Positions 28,856 to 41,435 of a DNA stretch of 64,000 nucleotides are shown one piece after another (position 1 is the stretch's first letter; every line of letters begins with the position of its first letter). The notes beneath the pieces were generated by a model. The model was not told the DNA's origin, ran no database searches, and saw only the letters and a program-made list of their open reading frames with translations. A program made the translations under genes and the position numbers. Origin of the DNA: Peribacillus loiseleuriae (GTDB lineage: Bacteria > Bacillota > Bacilli > Bacillales > DSM-1321); contig NZ_LFZW01000001.1 in assembly GCF_001183985.1 (NCBI RefSeq), positions 145,261 to 209,260 on the forward strand. The letters run 5' to 3'.

Positions 28856-29518
28856 CTATTGTTCTTGTTCAGCATAGAAAAGATCAATAGGATGAAGCCA
28901 ATTGATTCGTGCCAACTTAGCAGCCTCTTCTTTATTTTTCTCTTCGAAAGCATTCAAAATTGCTTCATGTTCTTCGATCGAACGTTGAGTAAAGACAATT
29001 GATGAATGAAAATAAAGTCGAAAAACATGCGACTGAAGCGTGGAAACCGAACTTGAGATATATTCATTGTGGGCGTTTTCTACAATGATATTGTGGAATT
29101 GTTCATCAAACCTTAGGGCATTGTCAGAGTCGCCATTTTTAATAGACTGAGCAAATCTTGTATTAATATCGCGTAACAAATGAATCGTTTCTTGATTAAT
29201 GACAGGTGTTGCTAGTTCTGCTGCCAAAGCCTGTAATACTGCTAACGGAGGCAATATTTTTGAAACATCTTCTTTCTTTAAGGCGGTGACTTGTGTACCG
29301 ACTCCGGGATACATTTCGACGAAACCTTGGACAGTGAGCAATTGCAAGGCTTCCCTAATAGGCGTTCTACTTACACCTAATGCTTGTGCAAGGTCGGCAT
29401 CATTCAGTTTTTCTCCTGGCTTAAAAGTACCATCAATAATCCATTCCTGTATTTGATTAAATGCACGTTTTTTTGCAGATACACGAGGCTTTATTGAGAA
29501 ATTAGCAGGTATGGGCAT
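28856..29518 (-). CDS. GntR-family (FadR-type) transcriptional regulator
   Basis: 220-residue regulator. The N-terminal winged HTH shows FNQIQEWIIDGTFKPGEKLN, then LGVSRTPIREALQLLTVQGF, the hallmark of GntR proteins; the all-helical FCD ligand domain fills the rest (RFDEQFHNIIVENAHNEYIS, then the His in EEHEAILNAF as a likely metal ligand). Start ATG has AGGTGG upstream. It is divergent from brnQ across about 250 nt that hold two copies of AATATATTGC, so it may control that transporter and itself. Effector unknown, possibly a branched-chain amino- or keto-acid. Confidence 0.87.
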   Translation of the reverse strand: MPIPANFSIKPRVSAKKRAFNQIQEWIIDGTFKPGEKLNDADLAQALGVSRTPIREALQLLTVQGFVEMYPGVGTQVTALKKEDVSKILPPLAVLQALAAELATPVINQETIHLLRDINTRFAQSIKNGDSDNALRFDEQFHNIIVENAHNEYISSSVSTLQSHVFRLYFHSSIVFTQRSIEEHEAILNAFEEKNKEEAAKLARINWLHPIDLFYAEQEQ

Positions 29519-29649
29519 AGTATGACCACCTTTTAAAATTGTTTATAATATGATAATGAAATAATTTTGAAAACGTCTCGTGAATTTTATCTACTCTTAA
29601 ATCTTAGGTTGTATTTAATTGTAGTATATAAAAAAACTAAGTTAAACTC

Positions 29650-29698
29650 AATATATTGCATATAAATTAAAAATTGCAAATTCTTTGAAATATATTGC
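29650..29698. promoter_or_regulatory. Direct repeat AATATATTGC in the GntR/brnQ intergenic region
   Basis: Two identical 10-bp copies at 29650-29659 and 29689-29698, 39 nt apart, inside the divergent promoter region. They are candidate regulator-binding sites; AT richness makes chance occurrence possible. Confidence 0.35.
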
Positions 29699-29768
29699 GT
29701 AAGTATAATTTATATGATATCTTTCGTATATTAAAAAAATAATTTACTTGCTACGAAGGGAGTTTAAT

Positions 29769-31112
29769 ATGACGAAAAAAATATCGTTTTCATTTTTAGT
29801 AGCTATAGGATTTATGCTATTTGCTTTATTCTTTGGGGCTGGGAATCTTATTTTTCCTGTAATGTTAGGTCAATCATCAGGAACGAATTTTTGGTCAGCC
29901 AATGCAGGGTTTGTCGTAACAGGAGTTGGGCTTCCGTTACTTGGAGTTCTGGCGTTTGGGGTATCGGGGAAAAGTGACTTACAATCGTTAGCGAGTCGAG
30001 TACATCCTATCTTTGGACTTGTTTTTACGATGGCTCTTTATCTATCAATTGGCCCGTTATTCGCTATACCAAGAACTGGCAGTGTTTCGTATGAAATAGC
30101 TCTGAAGCCTTATTTATCTGAAAATACTGGCTTTTTACCATTGCTAATTTTCACGATTATCTTTTTCGGCGTTACTTGCTTTTTTTCACTAAATTCTGCG
30201 AAAATTGTCGATATAGTAGGGAAAATCTTGACGCCTATTTTGTTAATCGTAATAGCAATACTGATTATAGCTGGTTTCATTAATCCGATTGGGCAATACC
30301 AAGCTCCGATTGAAGCTTATACGGAGCGTGCATTCTTTAAAGGATTCCAAGAGGGATATTTAACAATGGACACTCTTGCGGCGTTTGTTTTTGGTATCAT
30401 TATTATTAACGCTATTAAGGATAAAGGTGTAACAACTAAGAAGCAAACGATGATCGTTTGTACACAAGCTGCACTAATTGCTTCAGCGCTTTTGGCTATT
30501 ATCTATACTTCTCTTACGTATATTGGAGCGTCCAGTGTAGAAGGGATTGGACATTTAGAAAATGGTGGAGCAGTTTTAACAGCCGTTTCTAATCACTACT
30601 TCGGATCATTCGGAGGCCCAATACTAGGAATAATCGTATTAGGAGCATGTTTAACAACGAGTATCGGACTTATTACGGCATGTTCATCTTATTTCCATAA
30701 GTTATTTCCAACCATTTCTTACAAAATGTTCGCCGTTGTATTGTCTATTTTTAGCATGATTTTTGCTAATGTTGGTTTAATGAAATTAATTAGTATATCC
30801 GTCCCTGTTCTCACAGCGATTTATCCATTAGCAATCGCGTTAATCTTTTTAACTTTCTTACATTCGTTCTTTAAAGGGAGACAAGAAGTTTATCTAGGCA
30901 CAATGCTAATGACTTTTATTATAAGTTTATTTGACGGATTAAGTGCTGCAGGATTAAATATTAAAGTAATTGATGACCTATTTAGTGCGATTCTACCTGG
31001 ATATGAAGTAGGACTTGGCTGGATCGGTTCTGCTATTATCGGGGGAGTATTAGGATATGTTATCAGTTTGTTAAGAAAAAAAATCAATCCATACTCTGCT
31101 CAACTAGATTGA
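29769..31112 (+). CDS. brnQ: Branched-chain amino acid transporter BrnQ
   Basis: Sodium- or proton-coupled importer of Leu, Ile and Val of the LIVCS family. The 447 residues form about 12 membrane helices. Typical features are the N-terminal FMLFALFFGAGNLIFPVMLG and the SIGPLFAIPRTGSVSYEI segment. ATG 29769 is chosen over an upstream in-frame ATG-like start at 29748 because GAAGGGAG lies at 29756. It is divergent from a GntR regulator and followed by a terminator. No dedicated T-box or CodY motif was identified by eye, although the AT-rich leader could hide one. Confidence 0.93.
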   Translation: MTKKISFSFLVAIGFMLFALFFGAGNLIFPVMLGQSSGTNFWSANAGFVVTGVGLPLLGVLAFGVSGKSDLQSLASRVHPIFGLVFTMALYLSIGPLFAIPRTGSVSYEIALKPYLSENTGFLPLLIFTIIFFGVTCFFSLNSAKIVDIVGKILTPILLIVIAILIIAGFINPIGQYQAPIEAYTERAFFKGFQEGYLTMDTLAAFVFGIIIINAIKDKGVTTKKQTMIVCTQAALIASALLAIIYTSLTYIGASSVEGIGHLENGGAVLTAVSNHYFGSFGGPILGIIVLGACLTTSIGLITACSSYFHKLFPTISYKMFAVVLSIFSMIFANVGLMKLISISVPVLTAIYPLAIALIFLTFLHSFFKGRQEVYLGTMLMTFIISLFDGLSAAGLNIKVIDDLFSAILPGYEVGLGWIGSAIIGGVLGYVISLLRKKINPYSAQLD

Positions 31113-31191
31113 GAAAGTAGAGGAGTATAAAGAATCGTTGCGTAAATCAGATTCTCTATAGCACTACTTAATCGAGAACTGATCCATACTA

Positions 31192-31229
31192 AACATCATT
31201 CGAAAATAATTCGAGTGATGTTTTTTCTT
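31192..31229 (+). terminator. Terminator after brnQ
   Basis: AACATCATTCGAA/TTCGAGTGATGTT stem with short loop, then TTTTTCTTG. Confidence 0.82.
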
Positions 31230-31363
31230 GTAAAGACTTTTAACTAATTAACGGTTGCTTGACTAGTAGAGGGGCCCATAATAAAAGGGTCAGATCCAGA
31301 GGCGTTATAAAGGGTTGTATAGTGTGCGAGTTAAGAACCTCCATCCTTTATTTTTATCATTTT

Positions 31364-31510
31364 CTGAGTGAAGTATCCTGGTTACAGCTCAAAAGTATAA
31401 TTGAATACAAGGAGAAATGGTATGGAAAACAAGTCGTAACGGTTGCAACAAACTTCCCTTCCAGTCAACTTTGTTCGTGTTGTGGCTATAAAAATGAAGT
31501 GGTGGGTAGT
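31364..31510 (+). pseudogene. TnpB (IS200/IS605 OrfB) C-terminal fragment
   Basis: A 50-codon stretch reads LSEVSWLQLKSIIEYKEKWY, then GKQVVTVATNFPSSQLCSCC and GYKNEVV. This is the RuvC-II/zinc-finger region of TnpB nucleases, with the first CxxC of the zinc ribbon. The frame ends right after it with no second CxxC and no catalytic DRD region; nothing of the N-terminal half is visible upstream. It is a dead remnant of an IS605-type element. No end structures are recognised. Confidence 0.75.
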
Positions 31511-32058
31511 TAAAGTGTAGGTTCTATTCTAGATTGGTATATTTTTCATACAATTTAGTATAGTCTAACCTTTTTCTAAAAAACCTAAGAATACGGCATC
31601 GAATAACAGCATAGCTTGCTCGAAAAGTGACTTCATTGGTTGGAGCGTCCTATAAACCCTTTCAGATTGAAATATTACCGATCTAGGAAATTTAACGGTA
31701 ATATGAACTTACCAATCGTGAATTCAGGAGAAATCCTTACAGATGCGTTTGTCTCACCTATCCTTTGCTTTATTAGCTATCGAAATCAATGTCTCATTTT
31801 TTGTGATATAGAGCCGATCATCAACATATCGTCTGTTTCTAAATGGGTCGTTACCGTTACACTGACCAAATATGCATAGCTCATGAATCTAGATTTGTCT
31901 GCTTCAGCAGCAGAGCTTTTTTAATACAAGTATCTTGTTGACTAACAATCCAGCTTATTCATTTAAAATGAAAATCACGCTTTGATTTAATTTTTCGATA
32001 ACTTTGTATGTATTAATACTTGCACCAATGATACAGCCTTTACTAATCGTAAACAGGT
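31511..32058. other. Gene-free stretch between the TnpB remnant and the HxlR gene
   Basis: About 550 nt. Short frames exist on both strands, but none has a start signal. A 45-codon minus-strand frame near 31570-31700 might be a decayed gene end. The divergent partner gene usual for HxlR regulators is missing here. Confidence 0.4.
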
Positions 32059-32085
32059 AATTATACTAAGTATATTAGTATAATT
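32059..32085. promoter_or_regulatory. Palindrome upstream of the HxlR regulator
   Basis: AATTATACTA (32059-32068), 7-nt spacer, TAGTATAATT (32076-32085): perfect 10-bp arms. A second small palindrome AAGTATACTT lies at 32119-32128. The shared GTATA-type half sites make these candidate operators for the regulator starting at 32159. Confidence 0.5.
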
Positions 32086-32158
32086 ATAGTACATGCTTAT
32101 TTTGAATATAATGGTAAAAAGTATACTTAATGTAATATAAGTGTTGGAGGTGGAGCAA

Positions 32159-32524
32159 ATGCCCAATCTAGAGAATAAATTTTTTAATTGTGAAAAGGAA
32201 TTGACTCTTTCAGTTATTGGTGGTAAGTGGAAAATGTTGATATTGTGGCATTTGGGGAAAGAGGGAACCAAGCGCTTTGGTGAACTGAAGGCGCTCATGC
32301 CGGGGATTACCCAACGAATGCTGGTGAATCAATTGCGTGAGCTAGAAGATCATTTGATTATACATCGAGAAGTTTATCCTGTTGTACCGCCAAAAGTAGA
32401 ATATTCCCTTACTGAACATGGACGGAGTCTGATGCCGATTCTGGATTCTATGTATGAATGGGGGAAATATTATATCGAGAATGTTCTGGAAACGGAAACT
32501 GAAGAAAATGAGTCCATTGAGTAG
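32159..32524 (+). CDS. HxlR-family winged-helix regulator
   Basis: 121-residue MarR-like regulator. Diagnostic HxlR features are the N-terminal Cys in [20 protein letters not shown], the recognition region [20 protein letters not shown], then [20 protein letters not shown]. The Cys could sense aldehydes or oxidants as in HypR/YodB. ATG 32159 is chosen because GGAGGTGGAG precedes it; the in-frame start at 32141 lies before that site. HxlR regulators usually control a divergent oxidoreductase gene, but that side holds only a transposon remnant, so the regulator may be orphaned or autoregulatory. Confidence 0.88.
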   Translation: MPNLENKFFNCEKELTLSVIGGKWKMLILWHLGKEGTKRFGELKALMPGITQRMLVNQLRELEDHLIIHREVYPVVPPKVEYSLTEHGRSLMPILDSMYEWGKYYIENVLETETEENESIE

Positions 32525-32551
32525 CAATAAGATTATCTCATTATAATAAAT

Positions 32552-32595
32552 TCCACGGTCGGCAATTTGATCGAAGGGCTTTCCGTGGTTTTATG
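32552..32595 (+). terminator. Terminator after the HxlR gene
   Basis: CCACGG/CCGTGG outer stem with extra pairing inside, followed by TTTTATG. Confidence 0.6.
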
Positions 32596-32625
32596 AAAAT
32601 ATTTCTCCCCTTTTAAAAATACCTC

Positions 32626-32654
32626 TTGCAAACGCAAACATGCTTTTATATAAT
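32626..32654 (+). promoter_or_regulatory. Promoter of the beta-glucoside operon with overlapping cre
   Basis: TTGCAA (32626-32631), 17-nt spacer, TATAAT (32649-32654). TTGCAAACGCAAACAT at 32626-32641 fits the CcpA-binding consensus WTGNAARCGNWWWCAW at every position. A repressor bound there would cover the -35 box, so glucose repression is expected. Confidence 0.85.
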
Positions 32655-32667
32655 AATGGTAGACAAA

Positions 32668-32757
32668 GGATTGTTACTGTTCGGCAGGCAAAACCTGGAT
32701 TGATTGGAGTATTACGGGGAAACTGTAATATTGGGATCAGTTCAGGTTTTTTTGTTA
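32668..32757 (+). promoter_or_regulatory. LicT-type RAT antiterminator and terminator 1
   Basis: The 28-nt ribonucleic antiterminator at 32668-32695 (GGATTGTTACTG ... GGCAGGCAAAACC) is a near-exact copy of the LicT/SacY-type site. Its 3' bases AAACCTG overlap the left arm of a terminator that closes with CAGGTTTTTTT (about 32744-32755). LicT binding would open the terminator when beta-glucosides are imported. Confidence 0.92.
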
Positions 32758-32790
32758 GTATTTAAAAAATCAGTGATAAGGTGACTCATT

Positions 32791-33636
32791 ATGCGCATAA
32801 AAAAAGTCTTTAACAACAACGTTATACTGACAGAAGATGGGAACCTAGAAGAAATGGTTGTTATGGGGCGTGGACTCGCTTTTCAGAAGAAAGTTGGAGA
32901 TGAAATCGATGAAACGAAGATTGAGAAAACCTTCGTCATTCACTCGAAAAATGTCTTTGATAAATTATCTGAATTGCTCAAAGAAATCCCATTTGATCAC
33001 TTGGAACTGTCTAATGATATTATCGAATTGGCCAAACGAGAATTGGGATATCAGTTAAACGAAACCGTTTACTTGTCATTGACGGATCATATCCATTTTG
33101 CGCTAACAAGGATTCAAGAAGGACTGATAGTGAAGAATGCCCTATTGTGGGAAGTTAAGAAATTTTATAAAGATGAATATCGAGTAGCTAAACAAGCGGT
33201 TCAGATGATTGAGGACCGGACAGGTATTCAATTACCAGATGATGAAAGTGCATCGATTGCGCTGCATCTGTTTAATGCAAGGCATGATTCGGCAGGCATG
33301 GAACAAACCATGGAGATGACGAAGATTGTCAATGACATCATTACGATCGTGAAGTATCATTTTGGCATCACGTTTGATGAAGATTCAATGAATTATAGTC
33401 GATTTATTACTCATTTACGCTATTTTGCTTACCGTATGCAAAGAGGTGAACTATCCCGTGAAGATGAGGACTCGTTATTTGATCAAGTGAGTAAGCAATA
33501 TTCTGAAGCGTATCAATGTACCATCAAAGTACAAACTTATTTGCAGTTAAGTTATAACGTCCAGATGACGAAGGATGAAATGGTGTATTTCATGATCCAT
33601 ATTCATCGCGTATCTAGTCGTGAGAAAAAAGCATAA
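32791..33636 (+). CDS. licT: BglG/LicT-family transcription antiterminator
   Basis: RNA-binding antiterminator of 281 residues. The CAT RNA-binding domain is at 1-55 (MRIKKVFNNNVILTEDGNLE, then VVMGRGLAFQKKVGDEID), followed by PRD1 (about 65-170) and PRD2 (about 175-281), with the regulatory histidines visible in LTDHIHFAL, SIALHLFNARH and YFMIHIHRVSSRE. PRD phosphorylation by HPr and by the cognate EIIB sets its activity. The gene lies between two RAT sites, so LicT controls its own synthesis and that of the downstream PTS and glucosidases. ATG has AAGGTGA upstream. Confidence 0.95.
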   Translation: MRIKKVFNNNVILTEDGNLEEMVVMGRGLAFQKKVGDEIDETKIEKTFVIHSKNVFDKLSELLKEIPFDHLELSNDIIELAKRELGYQLNETVYLSLTDHIHFALTRIQEGLIVKNALLWEVKKFYKDEYRVAKQAVQMIEDRTGIQLPDDESASIALHLFNARHDSAGMEQTMEMTKIVNDIITIVKYHFGITFDEDSMNYSRFITHLRYFAYRMQRGELSREDEDSLFDQVSKQYSEAYQCTIKVQTYLQLSYNVQMTKDEMVYFMIHIHRVSSREKKA

Positions 33637-33648
33637 TTTTTCTGATTA

Positions 33649-33750
33649 GGATTGTTACTGTTCGGCAGGCAAAACCTGAGAAGAAATGTTGAGAAAAGTG
33701 GGTGTGTAACCCTCCTTTCTATCTGCATTTCTTTTCAGGTTTTTTATTTT
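33649..33750 (+). promoter_or_regulatory. LicT-type RAT antiterminator and terminator 2
   Basis: A second 28-nt RAT at 33649-33676, identical to the first, overlaps the terminator AACCTGAGAAGAAATG/CATTTCTTTTCAGGTT followed by TTTTATTTTTT. It lies between licT and the EII gene, giving a second antitermination checkpoint in the operon. Confidence 0.92.
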
Positions 33751-33888
33751 TTACCGTAAATGATGGGGCAGCAAACCCTCTTATCTCGAAAAATCAAGGA
33801 TAAAAGGAATTTAGGAGGGGGATTACTACTTATAAAAACTTAACGACGGATAGGATATCCTAGTCAAATTACAAAAAGGGGAAACTAA

Positions 33889-35733
<1,845 letters not shown>

Positions 35734-35736
35734 GAT

Positions 35737-35770
35737 GTGAATCGTATGTCGAATGGGGCATACGATTCAC
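35737..35770 (+). promoter_or_regulatory. Intercistronic hairpin between bglP and the first glucosidase gene
   Basis: GTGAATCGTATG/CATACGATTCAC, 12 bp perfect, with a 10-nt loop, immediately after the bglP stop. No T-run follows, so it is more likely an mRNA-stability or partial-termination structure. Confidence 0.65.
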
Positions 35771-35899
35771 AGTGATTAAACGATACGGGAGATAGCAAAC
35801 GCCATTTTTTGTTGTGAGAAAGTAACGGATCACTAAAACATGAAAACACAAAGGTTTATTTTGTAAAGAAAGTCAGTCGAAGAAGGTAAATAAATATAA

Positions 35900-37324
<1,425 letters not shown>

Positions 37325-37406
37325 TCTAATTTGGGGCTATTTCTAAGATTCATAAATTCGAGAATTTGTATATGTTAGTAATACTGAAAAAGATAGTAGA
37401 AAATGA

Positions 37407-38888
<1,482 letters not shown>

Positions 38889-38953
38889 TATCATCATTAA
38901 TTGTATGGTTACGAGTTAATATTTGACTTGGTTTGTAAAATTTCCATAGCTAT

Positions 38954-38993
38954 ATGCACAATACCGTCTACATTTGTGGACGGTATTGTGCAT
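38954..38993 (+). terminator. Hairpin closing the beta-glucoside operon
   Basis: ATGCACAATACCGTC/GACGGTATTGTGCAT, 15 bp perfect, 10-nt loop; the tail (ACTTTAACTTCATTTTT) is only moderately T-rich. Confidence 0.65.
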
Positions 38994-39254
38994 ACTTTAA
39001 CTTCATTTTTTCAATGTACCACCAGCGTAATGAAGGGTCCAATCCAACTGAACCATCCCGATGCCCTTTCTAGGCCAAATATTCCTGGAATAAACGGAAG
39101 ATAACAATAATGATAATCCACTGAACAATATAAATATTACTAATAGCGAAGTTGATAGACATTCTATCTTGAGTTATCTTTAGTAGGATAGTGCATGTTA
39201 TTAGCGAATGTAGGTAATGATGATGGGTGGAAATTGATAAACGGAGGCGAAGGG

Positions 39255-39758
39255 ATGTATAGTACAATTGAAGATTTTTTGACCAATTGGAAGCATGAAA
39301 GTGGATCAACGCAAAAAATATTGAATGCATTGACAGATGAATCATTAGCGCAGGAGGTATCACCTGAGGACCGTACACTTGGACGAATCGCCTGGCATGT
39401 CGTTACGACGCTTGATGAAATGATAGGACGTACAGGGCTTGTTTTTAAAGCGGCGCGGCATAATTCGCCAGTGCCGAAAACAGCGAGTGAAATCGCTGAA
39501 GCATACCGCACGTCAAGTGAAGAGATGGTCGCTTCGATTCGCGAGCAATGGAATGACGAAACATTAAACGAAGAGAGAGATATGTACGGGCAAATGTGGT
39601 CGATTACCACCGTGCTTGGGCTAATAATCACTCATCAAGCACATCACCGTGGCCAAATGACCGTGCTCATGCGTCAAGCGGGTCTGACTGTTCCTGGCGT
39701 ATATGGACCGGCAAGGGAAGAGTGGGCGACATTTGGTGAACAAGCACCTGAAGTATGA
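39255..39758 (+). CDS. DinB-family metal-binding protein
   Basis: Four-helix bundle protein of 167 residues of the DinB/YfiT superfamily, related to bacillithiol transferases and other thiol-dependent enzymes. The three expected metal ligands are visible: His in RIAWHVVTTLDE (about residue 48) and two His in ITHQAHHRGQMTVLMRQAGL (about 128 and 132). ATG 39255 is chosen because GGAGGCGAAGGG precedes it directly; the in-frame ATG at 39195 lacks a site. Substrate unknown. A degenerate copy of its 3' end lies about 200 nt downstream. Confidence 0.87.
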   Translation: MYSTIEDFLTNWKHESGSTQKILNALTDESLAQEVSPEDRTLGRIAWHVVTTLDEMIGRTGLVFKAARHNSPVPKTASEIAEAYRTSSEEMVASIREQWNDETLNEERDMYGQMWSITTVLGLIITHQAHHRGQMTVLMRQAGLTVPGVYGPAREEWATFGEQAPEV

Positions 39759-39817
39759 TTATGAAAATGGAAATTGAACCTTAAACAACCTATTTATTTA
39801 AACACAGCACTTAAAGA

Positions 39818-39868
39818 ACACGTATGAGTTAAGCGATGAAAGTCGCTTTTCATACGTGTTTTTTTAGG
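39818..39868 (+). terminator. Terminator after the DinB-family gene
   Basis: ACACGTATGA/TCATACGTGT outer stem with an inner AAGCGA/TCGCTT stem, then TTTTTTTAGG. Confidence 0.85.
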
Positions 39869-39948
39869 TAAAGAAATAAATCTATTTTAGTCGAGTAACC
39901 TATTGCTACAAGGAATACATCATATAATGTAAATCCATTCTATATTCA

Positions 39949-40000
39949 ATGACTGTACTCATGTACCAAGAGGGTCCGACTGTTCTTGGGCATATATGAT
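39949..40000 (+). pseudogene. Remnant of a second DinB-family gene (3' end)
   Basis: Reads MTVLMYQEGPTVLGHI then TGA, which aligns with MTVLMRQAGLTVPGVYG of the intact gene at about 39659-39709. Nucleotide similarity is also evident (CTCATG ... GGGTCYGACTGTTCYTGG). It is the only recognisable piece, so most of a tandem paralogue has been lost. Confidence 0.6.
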
Positions 40001-40070
40001 TGATATTTAGTAGAAACACAGCTGAAATCTAAGTGCAAAAACGGCATTTGAAGTGCATATATGGATTAGA

Positions 40071-40112
40071 AAGACCCTGCTCACAAGTTATTCGGTGTGT
40101 GCAGGGTCTTAT
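40071..40112 (+). terminator. Hairpin upstream of the Ugp-type operon
   Basis: AAGACCCTGC/GCAGGGTCTT, with inner CACA/TGTG pairs, followed only by ATTATG. Possibly the old terminator of the lost DinB copy. Confidence 0.55.
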
Positions 40113-40220
40113 TATGATAAGATTTCCCTCGCTTTAACAGACTGATCCTCTACCATCACCATAACTTCTGCTAGAAAAATGCCCATTGGAACTAAGTAAT
40201 CAAAATAATGAAGGGGTTTC

Positions 40221-40270
40221 TACACATAAAGTTAACCGTGTCTTAACAATTACATTACAATATTCTGGTA
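40221..40270 (+). promoter_or_regulatory. PhoP-binding region (Pho box) of the Ugp-type operon
   Basis: Successive hexamers TACACA (40221), TTAACC (40232), TTAACA (40243) and ATTACA (40254) are each separated by exactly 5 nt, an 11-bp period; a weaker CTGGTA follows at 40265. This is the known architecture of Bacillus PhoP targets (TTAACA-like direct repeats). A candidate -10 box TATATT lies at 40291-40296, with the start codon at 40332. Confidence 0.8.
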
Positions 40271-40331
40271 TTCAATAGATTTATAGATGATATATTGATA
40301 GAGATTTGAACAACATGTAGGAGGTCCAACC

Positions 40332-41426
40332 TTGGAAGTACAAATGAAAGATGTCACGATGCAATTCAATAATATAACTGCTGTAGATCGCATGAATGTT
40401 ACGATTGAAGACGGTGAACTAGTTTCTATGCTAGGTCCTAGTGGTTGCGGGAAAAGTACAACTTTATTTATGCTGGCAGGATTGTACAAACCAACTGCTG
40501 GTGAGATATTCTTTGGAGATCGTCTCGTGAACAAAATTGAACCAGAACACCGTGAAATTGGCATGGTGTTTCAAAACTATGCCTTGTACCCGCATTTATC
40601 CGTTTTAAAGAATATTATGTTTCCTTTGAAAATGAGGAAAGTATCTAAAGGGGAAGCGGAAGAGCTTGCAAGAGAAATGGCAAAACTCGTTCAAATTGAT
40701 CATCTATTGGATCGTAAGCCTGGACAATTATCAGGTGGGCAACAACAACGTGTTGCAATAGCGCGAGCATTAGTAAAAAAGCCAAAAATCCTTCTCTTAG
40801 ATGAACCTCTATCTAATTTAGATGCTAGGCTCCGTCTAGAAATGAGAGAAGAAATAAGACGAATTCAGCAGGAAGTCAAAATAACAACGATTTTCGTTAC
40901 TCATGACCAAGAAGAAGCCATGAGTATTTCCGATAAGATCTTATTAATGAAGGATGGGAAGTTTCAGCAGTTTTGTCCGCCGCAAGAGATGTATGATCAT
41001 CCAGAAAATGAGTTCGTGGCTAGCTTTTTAGGAAGTCCTCCTATTAATCTATTTCCAGCTTCTTTGATGGACAACTTAAAAGATGTTTCGATTAGCGGAA
41101 CTAACGATGTCATTACACTTTCATCTCCTTTGAAAGAAGGAATGGACCCTGCAAGGCAAGTAACGTTAGGTATAAGACCAGAGGATTTTTATATTGAAAC
41201 AGATGAAAAGAAGCAAGGGATTCTCGGAAAAACCATTATGGTAGAAAGAATTGGCCGCGATAACTTGTTAAATGTAGAAGTTCAGAATAAAACGGTTCGA
41301 GCCATAGTATCTCCAGATTTACGAATTGAGCGTGGGGATGTTGTGAAATTAGGCATTCTCCCTGAACGTGCCCATTTGTTCGCTGTTCATACCGGAGAAA
41401 ATTTACTTGATTCGAAATTACGATAG
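40332..41426 (+). CDS. ugpC: ABC transporter ATP-binding protein, UgpC/MsmK type
   Basis: Energises the importer formed with the next three genes. The 364 residues show the Walker A GPSGCGKST, Q-loop VFQNYALYPH, signature LSGGQQQRVAIARAL, Walker B ILLLDEP and switch His in FVTHDQEEA, then a C-terminal TOBE regulatory domain (about 240-364) as in MalK/UgpC. TTG 40332 is used because GTAGGAGG lies at 40317-40324. First gene after the Pho-box-like repeats. Placing the ATPase first differs from E. coli ugpBAECQ, where it comes fourth. The symbol is by similarity; substrate is not proven. Confidence 0.88.
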   Translation: MEVQMKDVTMQFNNITAVDRMNVTIEDGELVSMLGPSGCGKSTTLFMLAGLYKPTAGEIFFGDRLVNKIEPEHREIGMVFQNYALYPHLSVLKNIMFPLKMRKVSKGEAEELAREMAKLVQIDHLLDRKPGQLSGGQQQRVAIARALVKKPKILLLDEPLSNLDARLRLEMREEIRRIQQEVKITTIFVTHDQEEAMSISDKILLMKDGKFQQFCPPQEMYDHPENEFVASFLGSPPINLFPASLMDNLKDVSISGTNDVITLSSPLKEGMDPARQVTLGIRPEDFYIETDEKKQGILGKTIMVERIGRDNLLNVEVQNKTVRAIVSPDLRIERGDVVKLGILPERAHLFAVHTGENLLDSKLR

Positions 41427-41435
41427 GAGGGAGCT

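Noticed and set aside
31570-31700. Minus-strand 45-codon frame as a gene remnant
   Set aside because: No family recognised and no start or length support.
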